Assembly (NCBI GenBank): GCA_945882215.1
Contig: CAMCWM010000010.1
Location: 1 to 56,398 of the forward strand
DNA: 56,398 nucleotides
Reading direction: 5' to 3'
From: Akkermansia muciniphila
Lineage (GTDB): Bacteria > Verrucomicrobiota > Verrucomicrobiia > Verrucomicrobiales > Verrucomicrobiaceae
Positions 10,401 through 17,892 of the stretch are shown here, piece by piece. Numbering within the stretch: the stretch's first letter is position 1; every line of letters begins with the position of its first letter. The translations under genes and the position numbers were made by a program. The notes under the pieces were generated by a model. The model did not search any database. It was not told the origin of the DNA and worked only from the letters and a program-made list of their open reading frames with translations.

Positions 10401-11420
10401 CTCGGCAACGGCCTGTTGAATCATCTCCCGGTCATCCGGATGAACGGCACGGAAGAAATTTTCGTTGGTGGGTTCGATTTCGCCCACCTCATAGCCGAAG
10501 ATGCGAAAAATTTCGTCTGACCAATGCAGAGGATTGCTGTTCAGGTCATCTATGTTCGACAACTCGAACTCCCAACTGCCGAAATGTGAAATCCGTTGGG
10601 CTGCCGCCATGCTGGCTTCACTCTGCAGCAGCCGCTTTTCGACCTCTTTTCTCTCGGAAATATCCCGGGTGAGGCTGAGCACCGAGGCCACCATTCCGCT
10701 CGAATCGTGCAGAGGAACGGAATGTGTTTCCACCCAGACCAGCCTGCCTTTGGCGCTGATTACTCGGAAGGTCTGCCTCCCTGCTTTGCCCGCGCAAACC
10801 TGCTGATGTAGCTGGAGATAAGCTCCCCGATCGTCGGGATGCACCAGATCGACGATCTGCCGCCCTTCCACCTGTGCCAGCGAGTCGGCATCGATGATCT
10901 TCAAACCGGCGGGATTCATTTCCCGCAGCTTCCCTTCGAGATCGACGATTTTCACGCACTCAGGCTCGTAATCAATGATTGCCCTCAGTTGTTCCTGATT
11001 CTTGCGCAGATCCTCCTCCGCATGCTTGCGCTGGGAGATGTCGATGCAGGTGATGAGAACACACGGCTCACCCAGAACTGACAACGGCACGATGGAAGTC
11101 TCAATCCAGAGTTTTGCGCTGGAGACCGGCAGGCATGATTCGATGCGAACACCTGCGGAAAGGCGCTCCAAAACTTTCCTGAGAGCGCTTGACCAGATTT
11201 TTGAATCTTCCGGCCATGATTCAGATGTTGCGGCAAAAAAATCGAAGCAACAGCCGCCAATTCCAGGCATCTGGAAATCACGACATTCCGGTCTTTGGAA
11301 AGGGTTCCATCCGCCGTCCACAGCTTGAATGACGCCATGTGCGTCCAACAGAATGATCAGATGCCTGGGCATGTCCTGCTGCAGAGTGTGTGGCAGAGAA
11401 TCAGGTGCCTCAGGCTTCAT
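7419..11420 (-). CDS. Giant multi-PAS hybrid histidine kinase with C-terminal receiver
   Basis: This 1333-residue hybrid kinase lies convergent to the one at 3230, with 13 bp between the stops. Domains, approximate residues: PAS 15-130, PAS 135-255, PAS 260-390, PAS 393-510, LOV-like PAS 520-645, GAF 680-830, PAS 840-960, HisKA 970-1035 (GTLAGGIAHDLNNVLTPI), HATPase 1070-1195 (LLNLCLNARDAMPAGG, DDGVGI, GKGTGLGLS), receiver 1210-1330 (LLVDDEAAV, TDMMMPVMDG, PKPY). The fifth PAS has the LOV-type segment GRNPRFLQG, but Pro replaces the Cys that forms the flavin adduct in true photoreceptors. No transmembrane segment is seen, so the protein should be cytoplasmic. ATG 11420 gives the only reasonable start. 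The ligand and downstream target are unknown. Confidence 0.92.
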   Translation of the reverse strand: MKPEAPDSLPHTLQQDMPRHLIILLDAHGVIQAVDGGWNPFQRPECRDFQMPGIGGCCFDFFAATSESWPEDSKIWSSALRKVLERLSAGVRIESCLPVSSAKLWIETSIVPLSVLGEPCVLITCIDISQRKHAEEDLRKNQEQLRAIIDYEPECVKIVDLEGKLREMNPAGLKIIDADSLAQVEGRQIVDLVHPDDRGAYLQLHQQVCAGKAGRQTFRVISAKGRLVWVETHSVPLHDSSGMVASVLSLTRDISERKEVEKRLLQSEASMAAAQRISHFGSWEFELSNIDDLNSNPLHWSDEIFRIFGYEVGEIEPTNENFFRAVHPDDREMIQQAVAETIQTQGRYSIDHRIILPDGRVRHIHEDAQIFLDESTGKPLKMVGTAHDITDRKLAEEALKTSETRFRHAFANASVGFAITDMSGIILHINKQYCHITGYAEDEMIGKSFTFITHPDDVARKQELNQKLIAGEIEDFIVEKRYLCKNGELAWVENSVSVIRDDAGVALNMVVLCKDITTAHRNQEQLRLLETCIAHLNDTVLITEAAPLREPGPRIVFVNEAFTKHTGYTQQDAIGRNPRFLQGPDTDQATVNRIRDALSEGRPVKEELINYKKDGSAFCLEMDIMPVSSPTGDLTHFVAIQRDITARKLADDRLRKSNLRYENQRAALARLMRGGVMQATHLDDALRVITEEIAKAMEIERVSIWRFDQNRGAIVCQELFEASLARHSSGLELQAEDYPAYFAAMGQNEMIAADDARQDPRTCEFTGRYLVPLGITSMLDAPLHVGGVLAGVLCQEHVGPMRAWAPEEQSFAVSLANFISLVLAQWERRQIEDTLRQQASLLDKANDAILVRDLDHTITYWNKSAENLYGWTAEEAVGRKISELLYSNDALFVEKNLRVLTDGEWKGEIQQKTKTGEELVVEGRWTLVRDPAGRPKCILAINTNITEKKRLEDQIFRTQRMESIGTLAGGIAHDLNNVLTPIMMSVDLLKLRISDQSCQETLGTIASSAHRGAEMLNQVLSFARGVEGHITPLHVNRLMQDLARIVRDTFPKNIHLHVLEPPESWTVPVDSTQIHQVLLNLCLNARDAMPAGGALTIRTENIIIDAQYAAMNIEAREGPHVLISVEDDGVGITRENLQKIFDPFFTTKGPGKGTGLGLSSTLAIVKSHGGFIRVYSEAGHGSRFNVYLPAQPAQAMEQPAIEPECPLPHGNQVLVLLVDDEAAVREITRQTLEAYDYRVLLASDGAEAVMLYSKHQKEIAVVLTDMMMPVMDGSTTIQVLLKMNPEVRIIAASGLNSNGNMSKAAGLGVSHFLPKPYTAETVLRSLRHVLEET

Positions 11421-11603
11421 GGATGGTCGGTTTCATTATTGAACACCGTCCAAGGCAGCATGCTTGCAGTATCGCTTCCGCAGCGGTTGTGTGAGCATGC
11501 CATCCTGATGATGTTAGTCATGCAGAGGAGAGCTGCGAAGCGGATAAGAGCCTCCCTGCGCGGAAACGCAAGCGGGGTTTCATCCGGTTAAACCGGGCTG
11601 AGA

Positions 11604-13406
11604 TCACAATCTGGCGGGCAGCAGCAGTGCTTGGCCCACGATGTTGAGCAGTTCAACCATGCCGAAAGGCTTGGGAAGAAAGTTTTCACCAACTTTCAGC
11701 TCCTTGGCATTGCTCAGACTGGTGGGCGAATAGCCGCAGGTGAAGATGACCGGGAGCGTGGGATCTTCGTTTGAGAGGGCTTTTTCCAGATCAAAGCCAC
11801 TGACGCCGCCGGGAAGTTTGACGTCAACGATCGCCAGCTTGATGATGGAGGAGTGGCTGCGCCATTGCGCCCAGGCTTCATTGGCGTCTGCGGCGGTGAG
11901 AACTTTGTGCCCCTGGCTGGTGAGCACATATTCCATCACCTGACGCACAGAATCCTCGTCATCGACGACCAGAATGGTCGTGGCTTCATCATCGGAGGAG
12001 CTGTTCAAGAGTTTTTTACCCGGCGTGGCGGGAGCCTGAATGGATCCACTGGCAACCGGCAGACAGATCGAGAATTCCGAGCCAATCTCCTGCACGCTGC
12101 TGACATGGAGCCACCCTCCCTGAAGACGCACCAATCCTTGAACGAGAATCAAGGCGATGTCTGCGCCGCCGTCCTGACCGGGTGACAGTTGGGATGCATC
12201 GAAAAGGCGTGAGATTTCCGCAGGATTCATGCCTCTTCCCGTGTCAGAGAGAACCATGGCGACATATTGCCCTGGTGTTGCATCAGGATGCATTTGGGAG
12301 GCTGTTTCGGCGTCAGAAAGGGTCAATTGCCGGGTTTGGATCATCAATCTGCCGCCTTCTGGCATGGAGTCGCGGGCGTGGATGAGGAGATTGAAAATAA
12401 TCTGTTCCAAAGACGCCAGATCTGCCATGACGCAGGGCAAGTCGGGTGTGTGGCTGACTTGGATGCTGATTTGCTCTCCCATCGCCCGCTGTAGCAGCGC
12501 GGCCTGCGCATCAATGATCTGCCCCAGATGAACTGGAGCGGGTTGAAGGTATTCGCGCCGGTTGAACGCCACAAACTGCGCGGTGACTCCTGCCGCGCGT
12601 TGTGTTGCGACAAGAAGTTCGTTCAAGGAGGAGGGCGCGTTGGTATTTCCATTCTGGGCGGCCTGTCCAATTTCCAGATGGCCTTGAATGACTGTGAGGT
12701 AGTTGTTAAAAAAGTGAGCCATCGCATCCGCGAAGCGACCGGCTGTCTCCAGACGCTGATTCCGGCACAGCTTGTCCTCCAACTGTTTACGGTGATCCTG
12801 CTCTATCCGAAGCCGGTTGCTGACATCCTCAAAGCGCGAGGTCACCTCCAGGAGCTGGGCATTGAGGCTGAGATTGCGATGCGAGGACTGCTGCTCGGCG
12901 TTGTGTCTGGTCGCGAGTGTCCGAATGAGCTGGGTGATCTCGAAAGGGACGAGCCTGAATTTGAGCACCAGCAGATGAGGATTGGATCCCAGTTCGAGGG
13001 GGATTTGCTCGAACGACTCCATCTGGGAGACGGCATGAAGCACCACATGAAGGTCACGCTGGATCTGCCACAAGCGTTTGATGGTGTGCCTGAAGTCTTT
13101 GCCATGAAGTAAACGGCCATCCATGATCACCAAAGAAAAAGGCTTATGGGTCTGCAAAGCGTTTTCAACCAAGGCCAGGGCTTCTTTTTCGTTCATTGAA
13201 CAGACCACATCAAGGGGGGGGGCGGCAGGTTTGGCAGCATTGCATTGTTTTGCCATTGCCAGAGGGGCTGAGGAACTTCCGCTGTGATCTGTGTTCTGCA
13301 GGGCATGGGAAATGCGCAGATCTTCCTTGATCGTTCGCTCTTCAGTCACAATCAGAATCCGACTGCAAGAGGCGAGGGTGCTGGGCTGAATGGTATTTAA
13401 ATACAT
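11604..13406 (-). CDS. Hybrid histidine kinase with N-terminal pseudo-receiver
   Basis: This 600-residue protein begins with a receiver-like fold (ILIVTEERTIKEDL, then SLVIMDGRLLHG) that is degenerate around the acidic pocket. A coiled-coil stretch follows, and then a DHp-like helix with ETAGRFADAMAHFFNNYLTV, in which the His is kept although the motif is unusual. The ATPase domain (IIFNLLIHARDSMPEGG, DTGRGMNPAE) has His in the N-box where Asn is usual and lacks a clear GxGLGL box (GGADIALILVQG). The C-terminal receiver is complete (ILVVDDEDSV, AIVDVKLPGGVSG, PKPFG). It is transcribed in the same direction as the giant kinase at 7419, with a 183-bp gap. A reduced or altered kinase activity is inferred from the degenerate boxes. 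Confidence 0.85.
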   Translation of the reverse strand: MYLNTIQPSTLASCSRILIVTEERTIKEDLRISHALQNTDHSGSSSAPLAMAKQCNAAKPAAPPLDVVCSMNEKEALALVENALQTHKPFSLVIMDGRLLHGKDFRHTIKRLWQIQRDLHVVLHAVSQMESFEQIPLELGSNPHLLVLKFRLVPFEITQLIRTLATRHNAEQQSSHRNLSLNAQLLEVTSRFEDVSNRLRIEQDHRKQLEDKLCRNQRLETAGRFADAMAHFFNNYLTVIQGHLEIGQAAQNGNTNAPSSLNELLVATQRAAGVTAQFVAFNRREYLQPAPVHLGQIIDAQAALLQRAMGEQISIQVSHTPDLPCVMADLASLEQIIFNLLIHARDSMPEGGRLMIQTRQLTLSDAETASQMHPDATPGQYVAMVLSDTGRGMNPAEISRLFDASQLSPGQDGGADIALILVQGLVRLQGGWLHVSSVQEIGSEFSICLPVASGSIQAPATPGKKLLNSSSDDEATTILVVDDEDSVRQVMEYVLTSQGHKVLTAADANEAWAQWRSHSSIIKLAIVDVKLPGGVSGFDLEKALSNEDPTLPVIFTCGYSPTSLSNAKELKVGENFLPKPFGMVELLNIVGQALLLPARL

Positions 13407-13619
13407 GCGCTAAAAGATAGCTCAGTTGCTCCATAATTTTAATAAAATAAGGTTTAATTTAAAACAGGGTGGTGACTTCGAGGCGGCGTCACCTCTAAAG
13501 ACAGTGGGTTTTTGCTAACCGAGCAGAACTAAATATTGAATGAACATTTAGATGCTCACACTCATTTTATGGCGGTTACTAAATGTAGTTTCACTTAAAA
13601 GCCTAAACATTTAGATCGC
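13407..13619. promoter_or_regulatory. AT-rich divergent intergenic region with repeated ACATTTAG elements
   Basis: This 213-bp gap separates the hybrid kinase (minus) from the NarX-like kinase (plus) and is much more AT-rich than the flanking genes. The ten-mer ACATTTAGAT occurs at 13544-13553 and 13607-13616, and the inverted core CTAAATGT at 13579-13586. The last copy ends three bases before the ATG at 13620, where a ribosome-binding site would normally be. A short inverted repeat (GGTGAC...GTCACC) lies near 13475-13492. The arrangement suggests operator sites, but no regulator can be named. Confidence 0.4.
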
Positions 13620-14327
13620 ATGCAGCCCAAAGCCATTGACTTGGAAAAAAACTCAAACGCCATGCTGCTCCTGGCGCTGAGTTCTCTGTTGAAGGATGAT
13701 GATGTGCATCGTGCTGATCTCGCTCAGTTGCTCCACAAGGAAGTGGCTGGCAGTTTGGTGGCTTGCGCTTCGCTCGGCGAGATGATGAGGCATGAACTGG
13801 CTCACGGAGGAGATATCGCGAGCGTTGGCAAATTGCTCGTGAGTCTGGATTCCACTTTGCGGCAGACGCTGCAACTGGTCCGCGACCTGACTGAAGGGCA
13901 GTTCCCGCCGGTTCTCAAAGCTTTTGGGCTCAACGTGGCACTTCAGCAGCTTGTGCGAACCATTGGCGAAAATTTTGCCGGATCGCTGGTTCTTCACATC
14001 AACGGTGATGAGCCTCAGTTTGAATTGACCAGCCGGCTGAATCTGTACCGGATCATGCAGGCTTTGCTCAAGCATTGCGTGCGTTATGCGAACACCTCCT
14101 GGGTGGAGGTGACCTGTCGTGCCTCCCCCGAGAAGCTGGAGATCACCATCGATCATGATGGGGGCGACAGCATCTGGAAAGAAACCGGAGCTGGATCGGA
14201 GATGGCCATCATCGAGGCGAGGTGTCTGCTCCTTGGGTCACGCATGCAGGTCATGCGTGCCGGCCCGGGCGGCAGTTCACGTGTTTCACTGGTCGCGTTT
14301 CCATCACCGGCCCGGGTGACATCGTGA
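13620..14327 (+). CDS. NarX/DegS-like sensor kinase, partly degenerate
   Basis: This 235-residue soluble protein aligns by eye with HisKA_3 kinases. The segment LAQLLHKEVAGSLVACASL matches the family pattern of a His near the start of a helix followed by EVxxSL. The ATPase part (LNLYRIMQALLKHCVRYA) matches the N-box region, but the Asn position appears to be His, and the G2 box is poor (GAGSEMAI). No sensor or membrane segment is present. It is followed after 10 bp by a NarL-type regulator, the standard partner of this kinase family, so they very likely form one two-component pair. The ATG at 13620 has no Shine-Dalgarno sequence; ATG 13662 is an alternative. Kinase activity is uncertain because of the N-box change. 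Confidence 0.72.
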   Translation: MQPKAIDLEKNSNAMLLLALSSLLKDDDVHRADLAQLLHKEVAGSLVACASLGEMMRHELAHGGDIASVGKLLVSLDSTLRQTLQLVRDLTEGQFPPVLKAFGLNVALQQLVRTIGENFAGSLVLHINGDEPQFELTSRLNLYRIMQALLKHCVRYANTSWVEVTCRASPEKLEITIDHDGGDSIWKETGAGSEMAIIEARCLLLGSRMQVMRAGPGGSSRVSLVAFPSPARVTS

Positions 14328-14337
14328 TTTCATCTTC

Positions 14338-15003
14338 ATGGCACTGAATCCTCTTATGCAAACATCTTCACCGTTCAGCATCCTGGTTGTGGATGATCAT
14401 GCCTTGGTGCGTGAAGCCTTCACAACCATGCTGAAAGGGGAGTTCCCGCAGGCCACGGTGGTTTCCACCGGCACGTGCGCGGATGCCATGGCTGAGGCCC
14501 GCTCGCGCAATTATGAAATCGCTCTCGTGGACATCGAACTTGGGGACCGATCTGGCATGGAACTGACCACAGAACTGCGCACCCTGCCTGAACCGCCCAA
14601 GATCATCGCCGTCTCGATGCATCAGGAGGAGACCTTTGTCACACGCACGATGCAGCTTGGTGCGCGTTCTTATGTGACCAAGGACGCGCCTCCGCATGAA
14701 CTGTTCGACGCGATCCGCGCCACTTTGGAGGGGCGTAGTTACATTTCCAGAGAGCTGGCGCAAAAGTTCGCGGATCAGTCGATCCGCAAAGGATCGGCGG
14801 GACATGTGCATGAGAAGCTTTCCAATCGTGAACTGGAAGTGCTCATGCAACTGGCGCGTGGCAAGAGCCTCTAGCAGGTGGCGCTCGATCTTTCTCTCAG
14901 TCCCAGAACGGTGGCGGTTCACAAGCACAATCTGTGCCGTAAAACCGGGCTTAAAGGAAATATCGAGATCCTCAGATATTGCCAGTCCAACGGACTGGCT
15001 TGA
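14338..15003 (+). pseudogene. NarL/FixJ-type response regulator interrupted by an in-frame TAG in the HTH
   Basis: The receiver domain is complete (ILVVDDHALVREAF, ALVDIELGDRSG with the phosphoacceptor Asp, SMHQE, YVTKDAPP) and is followed by the start of a LuxR-type helix-turn-helix (LSNRELEVLMQLARGKSL). A TAG at 14872-14874 then stops translation. The same frame continues at once with the remainder of the domain (QVALDLSLSPRTVAVHKHNL) to a TGA at 15001-15003. The uninterrupted product would be 221 residues, normal for the family; the translated piece is 178 residues and lacks the recognition helix. A nonsense mutation or a sequencing error is most likely. Because the reading frame downstream is perfectly preserved, the event is recent. 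It is the partner of the kinase at 13620. Confidence 0.85.
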
Positions 15004-15020
15004 ACCCAACCAGCCAACCT

Positions 15021-16301
15021 ATGAAAACACGCGCCTTTCATATCATCCTCGCCTCCATCCTGGCTTTTGCTTCAGCCCATTCTGCCGAAACTCTTTCCGT
15101 GGTGCCGGATTCCGCGCAGGCGCTCGGCACAGTGGGGGGAAGATTCGCCAACCTGCACGATGCTTCCGCTGTCCGTGTGTCACCGGCGAATATTCTTCAA
15201 ATCAAAGAGCCGGAGGTGCTCCTCAACCTTGCAGTTTGGAACGGCGACATCAGGCTGGACTCGACAACCAGCGGCTCGGTGAAAATGAGCCAGTCGTGGA
15301 TCTATCCCGGCAGCATCTACGCCGTTCTTCCAGTGGTGCCTGACAAGCTGGCATTCGGATTCGGCATCAGCACGCCGTTTGGTCTTGGCTCGTACTTTCC
15401 GAAAGATATGCCCTTTGGTCCAGGTGTGGGTGCCGGTTTGCGCCACAACCTGCCCTTCGAAGCGAAGCTGCTGGCCGTGGACTTCACACCTGCCCTCGCG
15501 TTTCGCGTGACTGACACCCTGACCATGGCCGCAGGTCTGGACATCGTTTACTCCCAGCTCACCTTTGGGCGCATTTACCCTTGGGTCGTCTGGGGTGGTG
15601 GCGACCCGGATGGGGAAATTCAATTGAAGGGAGATGGCTGGGGCATTGGTGGCTACCTCGGAGCCAACTGGGAGTTTGCGCCAGGACATCGTCTGGCTTT
15701 TATCGGGCGGCTGCCGATCAAAATTAGCTACAGCGGTCACACGGAAACCGTGGGCATGCCTAGTGGCAATCCGGGATTGACCGGTGCAGGAGCGACCAGC
15801 ACGAGCCGTTTTGGATCCGAGATGACCTTCCCGGGTTCGATTGCCATTGGTTATGGCGTTGACCTCACCGAACGCCTCACCTTGGGGTTTGACTTTCAAT
15901 GGTCGGACAACTCGTCCCACGATGACATCCCGCTCGATTTGGGAAACAACCAGGCGCTGCTTTTCGGCCAGAGTGCTGCGGCGCTGGGCTGGAAAGACTC
16001 CATCGACCTCGGCTTCGGTGCCAGCTACAAGCTCGACAAAGCCTGGCAGTTGCGTTGCGGCTATCTTTTTTCAGAAAACTCCCAACCAGAGACCAACTAC
16101 CTGCCATCGGCGGCGGCGTATGATCGCCATGTGTTTGGCGTGGGGGTTGGTTGGAGAGGCAAGACTCGTAACGTGGATCTCGCCTATGCCTTCGTTTACA
16201 ACCCTATCCGCACCATCGGCAGTGCAGCCACTCCAGCGTTCAATGGAAACTACAAGCACCAATGGCATGTGTTCTCACTCAGTGTCACCCAACGGTTTTG
16301 A
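15021..16301 (+). CDS. FadL/OmpP1-type outer-membrane channel for hydrophobic compounds
   Basis: The ATG at 15021 gives a clean signal peptide (MKTRAFHIILASILAF, cleavage after ASAHSA). The mature start has the FadL-family pattern of a Gly/Ala-rich plug region followed by DASAVRVSPANIL, equivalent to the DASA...NPA motif. The remainder shows alternating beta-strands, for example DLTERLTLGFDFQWSDN and the final strand WHVFSLSVTQRF ending in the outer-membrane-typical Phe. At about 427 residues the length fits the family. FadL-type barrels let long-chain fatty acids and aromatic hydrocarbons diffuse across the outer membrane. It lies 17 bases after the broken regulator and 139 bp before a Phc-like cassette whose signal could be a fatty-acid methyl ester; the link is only suggestive. 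Confidence 0.85.
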   Translation: MKTRAFHIILASILAFASAHSAETLSVVPDSAQALGTVGGRFANLHDASAVRVSPANILQIKEPEVLLNLAVWNGDIRLDSTTSGSVKMSQSWIYPGSIYAVLPVVPDKLAFGFGISTPFGLGSYFPKDMPFGPGVGAGLRHNLPFEAKLLAVDFTPALAFRVTDTLTMAAGLDIVYSQLTFGRIYPWVVWGGGDPDGEIQLKGDGWGIGGYLGANWEFAPGHRLAFIGRLPIKISYSGHTETVGMPSGNPGLTGAGATSTSRFGSEMTFPGSIAIGYGVDLTERLTLGFDFQWSDNSSHDDIPLDLGNNQALLFGQSAAALGWKDSIDLGFGASYKLDKAWQLRCGYLFSENSQPETNYLPSAAAYDRHVFGVGVGWRGKTRNVDLAYAFVYNPIRTIGSAATPAFNGNYKHQWHVFSLSVTQRF

Positions 16302-16440
16302 TTGAAAATCAATGATATGAAGAGCATTTCCTCCGTATGTCTCTCGCCCCTCCGGGAGGCTTTCCAAAACGCGCGATATCCCTTTCGAGGGCGGTTGTGC
16401 TGTCATCGAGGCTGAAAGGCCTTAGCAGGGGATCTGTAAC

Positions 16441-17892
16441 ATGGAGAACAACGACAATTCACTTCCAAACATAGCTTCCACCGGGGAGCGTCTCAGTTTC
16501 ATCATCTGCCGCAACAGTCAGGGGGCGGAAGTGCGCGGCACATTGCACCGCCTCACACGCTATCTCGGCGTCTTCGAAGTTTATAATCCTTACAGCATTG
16601 TGCAGCTCTCTGAAGTGCTCAATGACTTCAGGATCATGATGAATGATCGCGTCGTTTACTCCGGGCGTGCGGTCATCGCCAACTTGGTGAACACCGGCAT
16701 CATGCTCATCTGCGAGGCGTCGCTGTCAGATGAAGGCTGGATCGACATCGACATCCTCTCGCCCGCGCAGAACAAAAGCCGTCTGCTGGCCGACTTTGCC
16801 GAGTTCCTCAAGGAGACGGAAAAAAACTACCGCGTTTTGCCAGAATTCAAGCTGGTGGTGGCTGACATGCACACTCTGCTCTCCGATCTCCGCCGCTGGA
16901 TGGAGCAGGTGGAACTGGGCGTGCGCTCACTGCCGTCGGGGGACCGCATTCAGGCGGAGCGTGAAACCATCAAGCAGCTTGAAGATCCGATCCTGCCGGC
17001 GGTGGCACCGCTGCTGGAGCGCTTTGAAAACACCGCGTCCACCATCGTCCAGGACCAGCAGCCGGTGCATCGCAGCTACATCAAACGCCAGCTTCATCCG
17101 CTGGTGCTGTGCTCCCCCTTCATCTACCGCACCTTCCAGAAGCCACTTGGCTATGCCGGAGATTATGAAATGGTGAGCATGATGCTGCGCGATCCTTATG
17201 AAGGCAGCTCGATGTTTGCCAAGATTATCAACCGGCTCTTCCTCGACACCGCCCCCGTGGTGGCCCATCGCAACCGCATCATCTACCTCAAGCAACGCCT
17301 GCACGATGAAACGCAGCGCATGGCCGAGCAGGGCAAGGTCGCCCGTATTTTCAATCTGGGCTGCGGCCCGGCGCAGGAAATTCAGAACTTCCTCATTGAT
17401 GACCCACTCTGCGACAGCGCTGACCTTCTGCTGCTCGACTTCAACGACGAAACGATCACCAATACCACGCGTGATCTCGAAGGTTTGCGTGCCCGGCACC
17501 GCCGCCGCACCGGGATCAAACTGGAAAAACGCTCTGTTCATCAGATCCTCAAGGAATCCTCGCGCACGGGCGCGGGGTTCGAGCCAGCCAGCTACGACGT
17601 CGTGTACTGCGCAGGTTTGTTCGATTACCTTTCCGACCGCATCTGCCGCCGCCTTCTGGAGGTGTTTTACGATCTGCTTGCCCCCGGCGGCCTGCTGATC
17701 GCCACCAACGTCGATCTCTCCAATCCCTCCCGCAACTGGATGGAGTACGTGCTGGAATGGCACCTCGTCTATCGCAACAAGGAGCAGTTTGCCAAGATCG
17801 CCCCGGACAAGGCCCCGCCGGGATCAGTTGAAGTCAAAGCCGACTCAACCGGAGTGAACATTTTCCTCGAAGTACGCAAGCCCGCCCAATGA
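16441..17892 (+). CDS. SAM-dependent methyltransferase with N-terminal PilZ-like domain (PhcB-like)
   Basis: The C-terminal half (about residues 280-480) is a class I methyltransferase: motif I IFNLGCGPAQEI near residue 303, an acidic end of strand 2 (LLLLDFND), and motif IV/post-I SYDVVYCAGLFDYL followed by LLAPGGLLIATNV. The N-terminal 110 residues are beta-rich (RGTLHRLTRYLGVFEVYNP) and look PilZ-like, although the RxxxR signature is not evident. The next gene overlaps by 4 bases (ATGA at 17889-17892), so the two are translationally coupled. The order methyltransferase, membrane kinase with receiver, then receiver-ATPase is that of Ralstonia phcB-phcS-phcR-phcQ, where PhcB makes 3-hydroxy-palmitate (or myristate) methyl ester. 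A good SD (AGGGG) precedes the ATG. The substrate is inferred from context only. Confidence 0.78.
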   Translation: MENNDNSLPNIASTGERLSFIICRNSQGAEVRGTLHRLTRYLGVFEVYNPYSIVQLSEVLNDFRIMMNDRVVYSGRAVIANLVNTGIMLICEASLSDEGWIDIDILSPAQNKSRLLADFAEFLKETEKNYRVLPEFKLVVADMHTLLSDLRRWMEQVELGVRSLPSGDRIQAERETIKQLEDPILPAVAPLLERFENTASTIVQDQQPVHRSYIKRQLHPLVLCSPFIYRTFQKPLGYAGDYEMVSMMLRDPYEGSSMFAKIINRLFLDTAPVVAHRNRIIYLKQRLHDETQRMAEQGKVARIFNLGCGPAQEIQNFLIDDPLCDSADLLLLDFNDETITNTTRDLEGLRARHRRRTGIKLEKRSVHQILKESSRTGAGFEPASYDVVYCAGLFDYLSDRICRRLLEVFYDLLAPGGLLIATNVDLSNPSRNWMEYVLEWHLVYRNKEQFAKIAPDKAPPGSVEVKADSTGVNIFLEVRKPAQ

